Assembly: GCA_028377625.1 (NCBI GenBank)
Contig: JAONKT010000006.1
Location: 1 to 35,712, forward strand
DNA: 35,712 nt
Direction: 5' to 3'
Source: Candidatus Nitrosopumilus sp.
Lineage (GTDB): Archaea; Thermoproteota; Nitrososphaeria; Nitrososphaerales; Nitrosopumilaceae
In this document: positions 1 through 8,778 of the stretch, piece after piece
How positions within the stretch are numbered: the first letter of the stretch is position 1
Layout of the letters: each line of letters begins with the position of its first letter
The notes under the pieces: generated by a model
The model's input: only the letters and a program-made list of their open reading frames with translations
What the model was told of the DNA's origin: nothing
The model's database searches: none
Program-made: the position numbers and the translations under genes

Positions 1-1
1 C

Positions 2-958
2 TTCCACTTAATCTCTCACGCAATGTTTAAAGCTTCATTATTCATGGCAGCAGGATCCCTCTTGCATATTGTTGGTTCTAGATTTATGACAGATATGGGA
101 GGTCTGAGAAAACAGATGAAGAAAACTTATGCTTTCATGTGGGCTGCAGGCCTTGGTTTGATGGGAGCACCATTTATCACAACAGGTTTCTGGAGTAAGG
201 ATGCAATCTTTGCTGCAGTATATGAATCTGGAAATGAATGGGCATTACCATTATTCATTATTGCAGTTTTAACTGCTATCATTACAGCATTCTATACAAC
301 AAGAATGATTGGTTTGGTATTCTTTGGTAAGAAGAGTAAACATATTGAAAAGATGGAAGAAGAAGGACATCATATTCATGAAGCATCAGTATCTATGTGG
401 GTTCCATATGGTATTCTTGCAGTACTTACAATTGGTATTGGTATTATTGGATTATCTGCAGAAGAAGGATTACATCATACATTTGAATATTATCTTAAAA
501 ACTCATTTGGAATTTACAGTTCCCATGCAGCAGATGAATCTTCAATATTGCCCGAATTCTTACAAGGACTTAATCCAGTTGCACTTGGTGCATCACTAGT
601 TGCATTTGCTACTGGTATTGGACTGGGTTACATCTTTTACATTGGTAGATGGGTTGATCCTGTTAAATTTGTAAATTCAAATATTGTCTTTTATTCAATT
701 CACAAACTTTTCTTAAACAGATGGTATCTTAACGCCTTGGTATACTGGTGCTTTGTCACAACACCATTATGGTTAGCAAGAGGTGTTTCTAGATACTTTG
801 AGAAGACAGCAATTGATTACGGTATGAATGATGGAGTTCAAAAAGCAGTTAGTTGGAGTGCTAAAGTGATTCAGGGAACTCAAACTGGTGTATCACAATC
901 GTATCTATTTGTATTTGGAGCAGGATTATTATTCGTAGTCTTGATATTGTTGATATAG
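2..958 (+). CDS. nuoL: NADH-quinone oxidoreductase subunit L (5' truncated by window edge)
   Basis: The frame is open upstream of the listed ATG (FHLISHAMFKASLF..., matching the conserved FHLxTHAxFKAxLF motif of antiporter-like subunits). Many TM segments follow, plus GxPFxTTGFWSKDxI. Confidence 0.9.
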   Translation, partial: FHLISHAMFKASLFMAAGSLLHIVGSRFMTDMGGLRKQMKKTYAFMWAAGLGLMGAPFITTGFWSKDAIFAAVYESGNEWALPLFIIAVLTAIITAFYTTRMIGLVFFGKKSKHIEKMEEEGHHIHEASVSMWVPYGILAVLTIGIGIIGLSAEEGLHHTFEYYLKNSFGIYSSHAADESSILPEFLQGLNPVALGASLVAFATGIGLGYIFYIGRWVDPVKFVNSNIVFYSIHKLFLNRWYLNALVYWCFVTTPLWLARGVSRYFEKTAIDYGMNDGVQKAVSWSAKVIQGTQTGVSQSYLFVFGAGLLFVVLILLI

Positions 959-971
959 GAGATTTGATGAT

Positions 972-2456
972 ATGTTAGAAATTACTTCAACTCCTCTTGT
1001 AGTCATGGCAATATTGGGTACTGTTGGTATTCTTCTGCCAATCATTAGTATTGCAAGAAAAGAACAGGGTTCTAATTCATTTTATGCTATAATTGCATTT
1101 TCTGCATTAATCGTATCTATGGGATATGTTGGATACCAATTCATTGAAGATAATGTTTCTCCATCTGCATTATTCTCTGAAGATGTTGTAGTTGATGATG
1201 CATTTGGTGGGTTCTTTGCAATAGCCATGTTGATAGTTGCTTTGTTCACCACTGTTGGCTCTTTTAATTATATGAGAAAACATAATTCTCCTGCGGTTTA
1301 CTACTCTCTAATTTTACTTGCAACTATTGGTATGGTTCTAGTTGCATACTCAACTGACCTTGTAATGCTATTTGTGGCATGGGAGCTTATGAGTATTCCA
1401 ACATACATTTTAGTTGGATTTATGAAAAAGAATCCAAGCTCAAATGAAGCAGCTTTAAAATATTTCTTGTTTGGTGCATTATCTTCTGCAATCATTGTTT
1501 ATGGTATTTCACTTTCATACGGATTAACTGGTTCTACAAATATTGGAGAAGTCATTCAGGGTTATTCAACACTTGACCCATCACTGCTTCCACTTGCGTT
1601 ACTTTCCGTTGGATTGTTTATTGCAGGATTTGGATTTAAAATGGGACTTATTCCATTCCATCAATGGCTTCCTGATACCTATGAAGGTGCTCCTGCACCA
1701 ATTACTGCTCTACTTGCAGCAGCAACCAAAAAAGCTGGATTTGCTGCAACGATTAGAATTGTAGTTTTGGGAATGGTAGTTTTACATGTTGATTGGACTC
1801 TGGCACTTGGTATTATTGCAGTAATGACAATGACTATTGGTAATGTTGCAGCAATTATGCAAAAGAACATTTCAAGAATGTTAGCTTATTCTAGTATTGC
1901 ACACGCTGGTTACATCTTGATTGGACTTGCAGTAGCACCACATAGTTCTCTTGGTTTACAAGGTTCATTGTATCAAATAATGAATCACGCAGTAATGAAA
2001 GGTGCTGCATTTATTGCAATTGCAGGAATTGTCACAACTCTTGCAGTAACTCATATTGATAAATTAAAGGGACTTGGAAGACGAATGCCTATTACTGCTC
2101 TAGGTTTGGTAATTGCTCTATTTGCATTAGCTGGTATACCTCCACTTTCTGGATTTTGGAGTAAATTGATGTTATTTGGAAGTGCATTGGATGCAGGCTC
2201 TGCATTGTGGTGGGCTCCATGGCTAGCAATTGCAGGTGTACTAAACAGTGCATTATCCCTTGCTTACTATGGTTGGTTAACTAGAAAAATGTACTTTGAA
2301 GGTGAAACTCAAAAACGAGTTATTGAACCAAAATCTGTTATGGCAGTAATGATATTCTCAACAATCTTCTTAGTAGGATTTGGTGTTTATCCAGAACCAT
2401 TACTCAAATTTGTAGAACTTGCAACACCTGTAATTGATTTAGGTATTATGCCTTAA
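972..2456 (+). CDS. nuoN: NADH-quinone oxidoreductase subunit N
   Basis: Polytopic 494 aa protein with WELMSIPTYILVG, KYFLFGALSSAI, GLIPFHQWLPDTYEGAPAPITALLAAATKKAGF, SSIAHAGYI, GIPPLSGFWSK; directly follows nuoL. Confidence 0.92.
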   Translation: MLEITSTPLVVMAILGTVGILLPIISIARKEQGSNSFYAIIAFSALIVSMGYVGYQFIEDNVSPSALFSEDVVVDDAFGGFFAIAMLIVALFTTVGSFNYMRKHNSPAVYYSLILLATIGMVLVAYSTDLVMLFVAWELMSIPTYILVGFMKKNPSSNEAALKYFLFGALSSAIIVYGISLSYGLTGSTNIGEVIQGYSTLDPSLLPLALLSVGLFIAGFGFKMGLIPFHQWLPDTYEGAPAPITALLAAATKKAGFAATIRIVVLGMVVLHVDWTLALGIIAVMTMTIGNVAAIMQKNISRMLAYSSIAHAGYILIGLAVAPHSSLGLQGSLYQIMNHAVMKGAAFIAIAGIVTTLAVTHIDKLKGLGRRMPITALGLVIALFALAGIPPLSGFWSKLMLFGSALDAGSALWWAPWLAIAGVLNSALSLAYYGWLTRKMYFEGETQKRVIEPKSVMAVMIFSTIFLVGFGVYPEPLLKFVELATPVIDLGIMP

Positions 2457-3297
2457 ACGAAGTAAATTTAATTAATTCTTCTAAGTGATTTTTTGCATCA
2501 TTATCTGGAATTTTTCTCAAAAATGATCTTGCTTTTTCAGAATACTCTTTTAACAATTCTTCCATTTTGTTAAATCCATCTCTAGGATCTACACTTTTCT
2601 TAATTAGCAAATTAAATAATTTTTCTTCATTTTTCCAATCTAACAAGTCATCTCTAATTTGATATGCAATTCCAAGATTTCGTCCATAACCTGTTAATGC
2701 TTCAATTTGTTCTTCTGTTCCATTTGCAATTATACCTCCAATTCTAGCTGAAACTTCAAATGCAGTTGCAGTTTTGTATTCTATGACTTTTAGATAATCA
2801 TCAAATGTAATATCTCCGCTATCTTCTAATCTACCTTCAATCATTTCTCCTTCACTCATTAACATTGCAGTTGTAGCCAAATCTTTTGTAATTCTAGCAT
2901 TATCTAATCTAGATGATATTGCAAGAATTAATCCTAAAACAAAATCTCCTGTTAGAACACTTGTATTGTATCCGTATTTGACATGAAATGGATCTTTTTG
3001 TCTTCTCATAGTCTCATTATCTATGATGTCATCATGGATAATTGATTCCATATGTAAAAATTCTACAGCACAAGATGCTGATAATACATTTTCATCTATT
3101 TTACCTATACTTTCTGCAGATAAACTCAAAATAATAGGTCTAATCCTTTTTCCTCCTTCCAATGAATATTTTAGAGGCTCGATAAATTCTGATTCAGAAT
3201 ATAATGCAAGTTCTTTATCTAATGCATGATCAATTTTTTTAATATATTCTCCATATTTCTCAAGCAGAGGGTTAATTTCGATATTTTTCCTGTCCAA
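2446..3297 (-). CDS. Divergent trans-isoprenyl diphosphate synthase family protein
   Basis: GGKRIRP, first Asp-rich motif HDDIIDN, second motif QIRDDLLDW; short C-terminal region. Confidence 0.8.
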   Translation of the reverse strand: MDRKNIEINPLLEKYGEYIKKIDHALDKELALYSESEFIEPLKYSLEGGKRIRPIILSLSAESIGKIDENVLSASCAVEFLHMESIIHDDIIDNETMRRQKDPFHVKYGYNTSVLTGDFVLGLILAISSRLDNARITKDLATTAMLMSEGEMIEGRLEDSGDITFDDYLKVIEYKTATAFEVSARIGGIIANGTEEQIEALTGYGRNLGIAYQIRDDLLDWKNEEKLFNLLIKKSVDPRDGFNKMEELLKEYSEKARSFLRKIPDNDAKNHLEELIKFTSFKA

Positions 3298-3340
3298 GAT
3301 AATTGATCAAAAGCCTTCGTTATTAGTAATTAAATCTTGG

Positions 3341-3416
3341 TGCTCCAGCCGGGATTTGAACCCGGGATCACTGCCTTGAAAGGGCAGTATGCTTGACCGG
3401 TCTACACCACTGGAAC
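3341..3416 (-). tRNA. tRNA-Glu (anticodon TTC)
   Basis: Reverse complement GTTCCAG...CTGCC CTTTCAA GGCAG...CCGGGTTCAAATCCCGG CTGGAGC A; 3' CCA encoded at 3338-3340. Confidence 0.93.
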
Positions 3417-3497
3417 CCATAAAAATTCCTCTTTTAGATCATAAAATCTTTTGGTACACAACAAAGATTTTTGTATTGGCAAATTTTAAGATGAATT

Positions 3498-4130
3498 ATG
3501 AACCTAATTCAAAGAATTGATGAAATAATTGAAGAAAGAAGCTTACTAAAACACCCATTTTATGAAATGTGGTCTGATGGAAAACTAACTCAGGAATCAT
3601 TAGCTGGATATTCAAAGGAATATTTTCAACTTGTAAAAGCAGTTCCCGAATTTATGACTCCAATTATTGAAAAAGCACCAAATTCTGTAATAACTGAATT
3701 AACTGATAATCAACAAGAAGAATCTGATCACATTAAACCTTGGATTAGCTTTGCAGGTGAACTCGGTATTTCTGAAGGTGAATTAATTCCATATTCTGGA
3801 TTAAATAAAACCAAAAAAGCAGTATCTGACTTGTCTGAATTAATGAATACTTTTGATGGTGGTGCATGTGCAATGTATGCATTTGAAAAAGAAATTCCAA
3901 AAATTAGTCAAACAAAATTAGATGGATTATCTGAATTCTATCAAATGACAAGTGATAATGCAACTGAATACTTTAAACTCCACACTGAAGCCGATATTAG
4001 ACATACAGCATCTTGGAGAAATATATTAGAAAAATCAAATGCTGATACAAGTGACCTTATTGAAATTGCTGAAAAATCTGTTTCAGCACAAAATTTGTTA
4101 CTTGACAGTTGTTATGACGAATACTGTTAA
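3498..4130 (+). CDS. CADD-like / TenA-PqqC superfamily protein (putative folate/p-aminobenzoate metabolism)
   Basis: HPFYEMWSDGKL, YSKEYFQLVKAVPEF, MYAFEKEIPKISQTK, LHTEADIRHT patterns typical of CADD-like heme-oxygenase-fold proteins. Confidence 0.72.
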   Translation: MNLIQRIDEIIEERSLLKHPFYEMWSDGKLTQESLAGYSKEYFQLVKAVPEFMTPIIEKAPNSVITELTDNQQEESDHIKPWISFAGELGISEGELIPYSGLNKTKKAVSDLSELMNTFDGGACAMYAFEKEIPKISQTKLDGLSEFYQMTSDNATEYFKLHTEADIRHTASWRNILEKSNADTSDLIEIAEKSVSAQNLLLDSCYDEYC

Positions 4131-4171
4131 TCTCATAACATTTTATACCTCAAAAAAAATTCATGATTTTA

Positions 4172-4245
4172 GGGCCCGTAACTCAGCTTGGTAGAGTAAC
4201 CGGCTCATAACCGGTGAGCCAAGGGATCGAAGCCCTTCGGGCCCA
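4172..4245 (+). tRNA. tRNA with CAT anticodon (elongator Met most likely; Ile2 not excluded)
   Basis: GGGCCCG/CGGGCCC acceptor stem, ACCGG CTCATAA CCGGT anticodon arm, AAGGG ATCGAAG CCCTT T-arm. No GGG/CCC initiator anticodon stem. Confidence 0.88.
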
Positions 4246-4285
4246 TTATTTTCAATTAGTTTTAAAATGAGTTAATACAAAAATT

Positions 4286-4356
4286 ATTGGCTGCAATGAA
4301 GAATCAGAGTTATATCTGAATTGATGATTGGAAGGCATTTGTCTGAGCTGCCCAAT
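4286..4356 (+). ncRNA. Candidate C/D-box guide sRNA
   Basis: ATTGG/CCAAT terminal stem (4286-4290/4352-4356), C-like ATGAAGA 4296-4302, D' CTGA 4316-4319, C' TTGATGA 4321-4327, D CTGA 4343-4346. Lies between a tRNA and the 3' end of pyrE. Confidence 0.42.
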
Positions 4357-4962
4357 TTATTTACTAATCTGATTTTTTACTTTATCAAAAATTTCTACAT
4401 CAATCATTTTTTGTTCATATAATATTTCTGTAATTTGTAATATATTTAGAATTGAATGCATCTTTACTTTCAATTCTGCAAGAGCTTCAGTTGCACCTTC
4501 CATTCTATCAACAATCACATATGCATCTTTTACTGGAACATTTACTTCTGTTAGTGATTTTATTGCATTTACAACTGAACCACCAGTAGTTGCAACGTCA
4601 TCTATCATTACAACTTTCATTCCATCATGAATTTTTCCTTCAACTGATTTTGAAGTACCGTAATCTTTTGGTTTACTTCTGACATAGATTAGTGGCTTTA
4701 CTGTTTCAATTGCTAATGCTGAAGCAATAACTAATCCTCCTGTAGGGACTGAAACTATACTTTCAAAATTTTCTAATCCTATATCTTCTGTTATTTGATT
4801 TTCTAGATATTTTACCATCATCCTAAATTCATGAGGATAACTTGGCACTAATCTTAAATCAACATAGTACGAACTCTTTTTTCCACTGGCTAGTGTAAAA
4901 TCTCCAAATTTTATTATCTCTTTTTGATGTAAAAAGGTCACAAATTCTTTCACAAACTCCAT
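4357..4962 (-). CDS. pyrE: Orotate phosphoribosyltransferase (start likely ATG at 4962; ORF track gives GTG at 4974)
   Basis: FTLASGKKSSYYVDLR, PRPP loop VVMIDDVATTGGSV, VRSKPKDYGTSKSVEG. Confidence 0.92.
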   Translation of the reverse strand: MEFVKEFVTFLHQKEIIKFGDFTLASGKKSSYYVDLRLVPSYPHEFRMMVKYLENQITEDIGLENFESIVSVPTGGLVIASALAIETVKPLIYVRSKPKDYGTSKSVEGKIHDGMKVVMIDDVATTGGSVVNAIKSLTEVNVPVKDAYVIVDRMEGATEALAELKVKMHSILNILQITEILYEQKMIDVEIFDKVKNQISK

Positions 4963-4980
4963 ATCAAAATTCACTACATT

Positions 4981-4993
4981 GGATTTATTTTGG
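4981..4993. promoter_or_regulatory. Putative shared TATA-like element for divergent pyrE and the LarA-like gene
   Basis: GGATTTATTTTGG, centre 4987; 25 nt from pyrE ATG (4962, -) and 26 nt from ATG 5013 (+). Confidence 0.45.
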
Positions 4994-5012
4994 TTTGTAT
5001 TTAGTATCTATT

Positions 5013-6095
5013 ATGCCTGAAATTTGGTTGAATTATGGGATCACAGACGTAGTTTTAGACATAAAAGCTGAAAATTTAGAGCAAAAAATTGATTCTGATG
5101 GCAAAATTATGGATGATTCTGCAATTACTGAGAAACTAAGCTCACTGGACTTGTCAAAACCCATGGAATTAGTAGTATTACACAATTCCAAATCTATTCT
5201 AAAAATCATTTCATCTTTATTCACACTATGTGAACAAAAATCAAAACCATTCCCAAAAATATTAACTGAGAAAAAAATTCTAAATTTAGTTAAATCAGGC
5301 TTGCCTGAAGGAAGTTCAATTAATGAATTTGATGATGTTGATATTTCAAATTCTAATCTTGTCTTTATGGGAGAAATGGGATTCGATGGTTTATTTGGTT
5401 ATGAGACTGTTGCAACTCGTCTTATCAAAAAATTTGGTTCTGAATCTATGCTTTCAGCCTATGCAAAAAGACAAAGTAATCTTCCAACCCCTGGACAATA
5501 CCCTGAGAGTTTGACCGAAGCAAAAAAATTTGCTGATAATTTTGAAATTCAAGCAATTGAAATAATTGCAAATTCTGAAGGAATACTAGATTTTACAATT
5601 GGTCATCCTTCCCAAACACTTTCTACAACAAAAACTTTGGAATCAAATTCAATAAAAGATATTGGTGAACACAAGACTGTCATAATGAGTACTGGTAAGG
5701 ATGCAAGCAATGACACTTTGGGAAATTCTTTATCTTCACTTTGGAATTGTTCAAATGCTGTAAAAAAAGATGGTCTTGCAATTTTAGTTGCTGAATGTAA
5801 AAGTGGCTTAGGTTCTGATGCAATTCAACAATATATTGAAGATAGATTAACTATAGAACAACTACGTAATCCTACAAAGTATGTAAATGGGATGGAAGAT
5901 TTATTATTTCTTTCAGAAATACAAAAAAATTTTCAAATTGGTTTGATATCTATTTTACCTGAATTCTATGCAAAAAAACTTGACATGATTTCTTTACCTG
6001 GAATTAAATATTCCATGGATTATATTTTAAAAACTCAAGGTGTTAGACAAAAAGTTGCAGTTGTAACTGATGGTGCAAGACTTTTTCTAAGGTAA
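5013..6095 (+). CDS. LarA (nickel-dependent lactate racemase)-like C-terminal domain protein, divergent; function unknown
   Basis: NAVKKDGLAILVAECKSGLGS and the C-terminal ILKTQGVRQKVAVVTDGARLFL resemble the LarA C-terminal domain. ORF track TTG start at 4995; ATG at 5013 fits the promoter position better. Confidence 0.5.
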   Translation: MPEIWLNYGITDVVLDIKAENLEQKIDSDGKIMDDSAITEKLSSLDLSKPMELVVLHNSKSILKIISSLFTLCEQKSKPFPKILTEKKILNLVKSGLPEGSSINEFDDVDISNSNLVFMGEMGFDGLFGYETVATRLIKKFGSESMLSAYAKRQSNLPTPGQYPESLTEAKKFADNFEIQAIEIIANSEGILDFTIGHPSQTLSTTKTLESNSIKDIGEHKTVIMSTGKDASNDTLGNSLSSLWNCSNAVKKDGLAILVAECKSGLGSDAIQQYIEDRLTIEQLRNPTKYVNGMEDLLFLSEIQKNFQIGLISILPEFYAKKLDMISLPGIKYSMDYILKTQGVRQKVAVVTDGARLFLR

Positions 6096-7193
6096 AATTC
6101 CTGAAAACAACCCTGATGGTAGTGGGGCGCACAATACTGCTAATGCTATAATTCCAATATATGCCAGTTTTCTATTTCTTGTCAGTGGAGATATATCATC
6201 AAGTGGTCTTGCACTTGGATTTTTAGCAGACATTACTAAAATTAAGATTGCCATGAGCCAATAATTTAGTAATACAAGTACTAACATACTTCCATAAGTT
6301 GCATATCTATGAATTTTTTGACCCAAAAGAGTTCTTGCCATATGTCCACCATCAAGTTGCCATGCTGGAAGTAAATTCAAAAATGTAATTAAAAATCCAA
6401 TCCACGCTGCAAACATTACTGGTGTCATAATTACTTCATGACCGGGACCTCCTTTGCCAAATACTGCCAAACTCGCAGTCATTAGTAATGGTTCACCTTG
6501 TTCCCATTCTACTAGTATTTGATCCGCAAATAATTCTTCAGCTATCCCTTGATCTAGAATTGGTGCAGTATATGCTCCATATAGTGAAACTATTATTGTA
6601 ATTACTAGTCCTGCAATTGGTCCTGCAATTGCCACATCAAATAATATACTACGATTAATTGTTAATCCCTTTGATTGAATAAATGCACCAAATGTTGGAA
6701 TCCCCACAACTGGTAAACCTGGAATAAAATATGGCCAACTTGTTTTTAGTCTGTGGGCTTTTGCTGCAATAATATGTCCAAGTTCATGTGTTCCTAAAAT
6801 TCCTAATAGTGCAAGTGTGTAGACAATTGCCATTTGAAATGGATCTCCAATTTCAACAATGGCGTTTGTTCCAGATGTCCTATAGTAACCATCAATCATT
6901 ACAAATGAAATTACAATTGCAAACAATAATCTCGGTGTCCACGTTGCATTTAACCACCTTCTAGATTTTTTTATTGTAAATTTTTGAATTTCAATATAAA
7001 TTCCATCATCTTTTTTTAATAATTTGCAGACATAACTCATGTTTTCTAAAGCTCTTGCTAAATCTTCAAATTTTGTTTGGAATTCAATATTTGTAATTTT
7101 AAATTCTAATGTAAATTCTGTTTTTGTAAATTCCCCTACATCAAAAATTGAATTAACTAATGAAATTATGCCTTCTTGAGAATCCTCTTCCAT
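6087..7193 (-). CDS. Site-2 protease-type M50 membrane metalloprotease
   Basis: GTHELGHIIAAK (HExxH) and LPAWQLDGGHMART (LDGG), multiple TM segments. Confidence 0.88.
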   Translation of the reverse strand: MEEDSQEGIISLVNSIFDVGEFTKTEFTLEFKITNIEFQTKFEDLARALENMSYVCKLLKKDDGIYIEIQKFTIKKSRRWLNATWTPRLLFAIVISFVMIDGYYRTSGTNAIVEIGDPFQMAIVYTLALLGILGTHELGHIIAAKAHRLKTSWPYFIPGLPVVGIPTFGAFIQSKGLTINRSILFDVAIAGPIAGLVITIIVSLYGAYTAPILDQGIAEELFADQILVEWEQGEPLLMTASLAVFGKGGPGHEVIMTPVMFAAWIGFLITFLNLLPAWQLDGGHMARTLLGQKIHRYATYGSMLVLVLLNYWLMAILILVMSAKNPSARPLDDISPLTRNRKLAYIGIIALAVLCAPLPSGLFSGILP

Positions 7194-7267
7194 CTATTTA
7201 CTATTCTCTCATTCTATTAATGATCTTTTTGTTTAAAATTAAATATTGATAGTTTCATGCTATAATT

Positions 7268-7765
7268 ATGCAAGTTATTTTGAGACAATTAGGTGAATGT
7301 AGTATACGTAGAGCAGACCCTAGCGATCTAATTTCAGTCATGGAAATTAACCTCAAAACCTTACCTGAGCACTATTCTGACTATTTCTATGAATCATTAT
7401 TGCAGGAATTACCTGAAGCATTTTTGGTTGCAGAAATTGATGGTAAAATTGTTGGATATGAAATGTGTAAAACTGAATTTGGATTTTCAAATTTTAAAAA
7501 ATTAGGTTTTGTTAAAAAAGGACATGTAGTATCCATTGCTGTTCTTGATGAACATAGAAAAAAAGGAATTGGTAAAGCCCTTGTCGAAGAATCTGTCACT
7601 GGCATAAAGACAAGAAATTGTGATGAGTTTTACTTAGAAGTTAGATGTAGTAATACTGATGCTGTTCGACTTTATGAAAAACTTGGATTTGTAATTAGAC
7701 AAGAACTTAATGCATATTACCGTGATGGTGAATCTGCATATTTAATGGCAATTGAACTAAATTGA
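7268..7765 (+). CDS. rimI: GNAT-family N-acetyltransferase, RimI-like (ribosomal protein / N-terminal acetylation)
   Basis: VVSIAVLDEHRKKGIGKALVEES, YLEVRCSNTDAVRLYEKLGF. Confidence 0.85.
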   Translation: MQVILRQLGECSIRRADPSDLISVMEINLKTLPEHYSDYFYESLLQELPEAFLVAEIDGKIVGYEMCKTEFGFSNFKKLGFVKKGHVVSIAVLDEHRKKGIGKALVEESVTGIKTRNCDEFYLEVRCSNTDAVRLYEKLGFVIRQELNAYYRDGESAYLMAIELN

Positions 7766-8508
7766 AAATTGTAATAATTATTGTAATTGCGGTTATGATG
7801 ATGATTGGATCATCTTCAAACATCTCTGGCGTTGTACTTGTATTTTTAGATAAGGATGTTTATGAAATTCCAACTCCTGAAAAACCATTGACAATTTTTA
7901 TTGATTCTCCTGGTAAAGTTATAATTTCTGTAAGTAATGGTGAAATTGCAACAGTATTGGGCGAAACAACTTCTGGTGAGTTTACAATTTATCATGACGA
8001 TTATGATTTTATTGAAGGTACAATGCTAATTGCAAATCACATTAATGATTATACTTTAAAAGAATGGACAGATGTTTCAACTTTTTCTAAAAATGCTTCA
8101 ACTGAATCTGCAAAAGAAACAACTAGTGTAAAATCTGGTAATGGTGGAGGTTGTCTAATTGCTACTGCAACATATGGTAGTGAAATGGCACCACAAGTTC
8201 AACAGTTACGAGAACTTCGAGATAATCAATTACTTCAAACAGAATCAGGTTCTGTTTTCATGACAACATTCAATGACATTTACTATTCATTCTCTCCAAC
8301 AATTGCTGATTATGAGCGTGAAAATCCATTATTCAAAGAGGCAGTTAAACTTGCAATCACTCCAATGATTTCCACATTATCTTTAATGGAAAATGCAGAA
8401 TCAGAATCTGAAGTTTTGAGTATCGGAATTTCAGTAATTATGTTGAATATTGGAATGTATCTTGCAGTTCCAGCTATAGTCGTAATTAGAATTAGAAAAA
8501 TTTTTTGA
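7762..8508 (+). CDS. Membrane/secreted protein with CFI-box-CTERM-like region
   Basis: N-terminal hydrophobic segment, GGGCLIATATYGSEMAPQVQQLRELRDN, C-terminal TM segment; TTG start overlaps the rimI stop. Confidence 0.65.
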   Translation: MKIVIIIVIAVMMMIGSSSNISGVVLVFLDKDVYEIPTPEKPLTIFIDSPGKVIISVSNGEIATVLGETTSGEFTIYHDDYDFIEGTMLIANHINDYTLKEWTDVSTFSKNASTESAKETTSVKSGNGGGCLIATATYGSEMAPQVQQLRELRDNQLLQTESGSVFMTTFNDIYYSFSPTIADYERENPLFKEAVKLAITPMISTLSLMENAESESEVLSIGISVIMLNIGMYLAVPAIVVIRIRKIF

Positions 8509-8547
8509 GAAGATAAACGATAAATAAGTCACAAAAAGTTTTTTCAC

Positions 8548-8778
8548 ATGGATAAGCGTAAAGGTATGGGAGCTTTAATTTTCATACTTTGTATTGGTGG
8601 ATTTTTTGTTTATGCATATTTACTAATGCTTTCTGAATGGTCTCCAATTGTTTTACAATTATCTGTGTTAATGGCAGTAGGTGGTATTCTTGGAATTATT
8701 GCTTGGATTGGATATGTGATGGCTACAACTAAGCCTACATCTGCAACAATAACATCAGCTGATGATTCGTCTACTTAG
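8548..8778 (+). CDS. Small membrane protein of unknown function
   Basis: 76 aa with two hydrophobic segments and its own ATG. Confidence 0.6.
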   Translation: MDKRKGMGALIFILCIGGFFVYAYLLMLSEWSPIVLQLSVLMAVGGILGIIAWIGYVMATTKPTSATITSADDSST

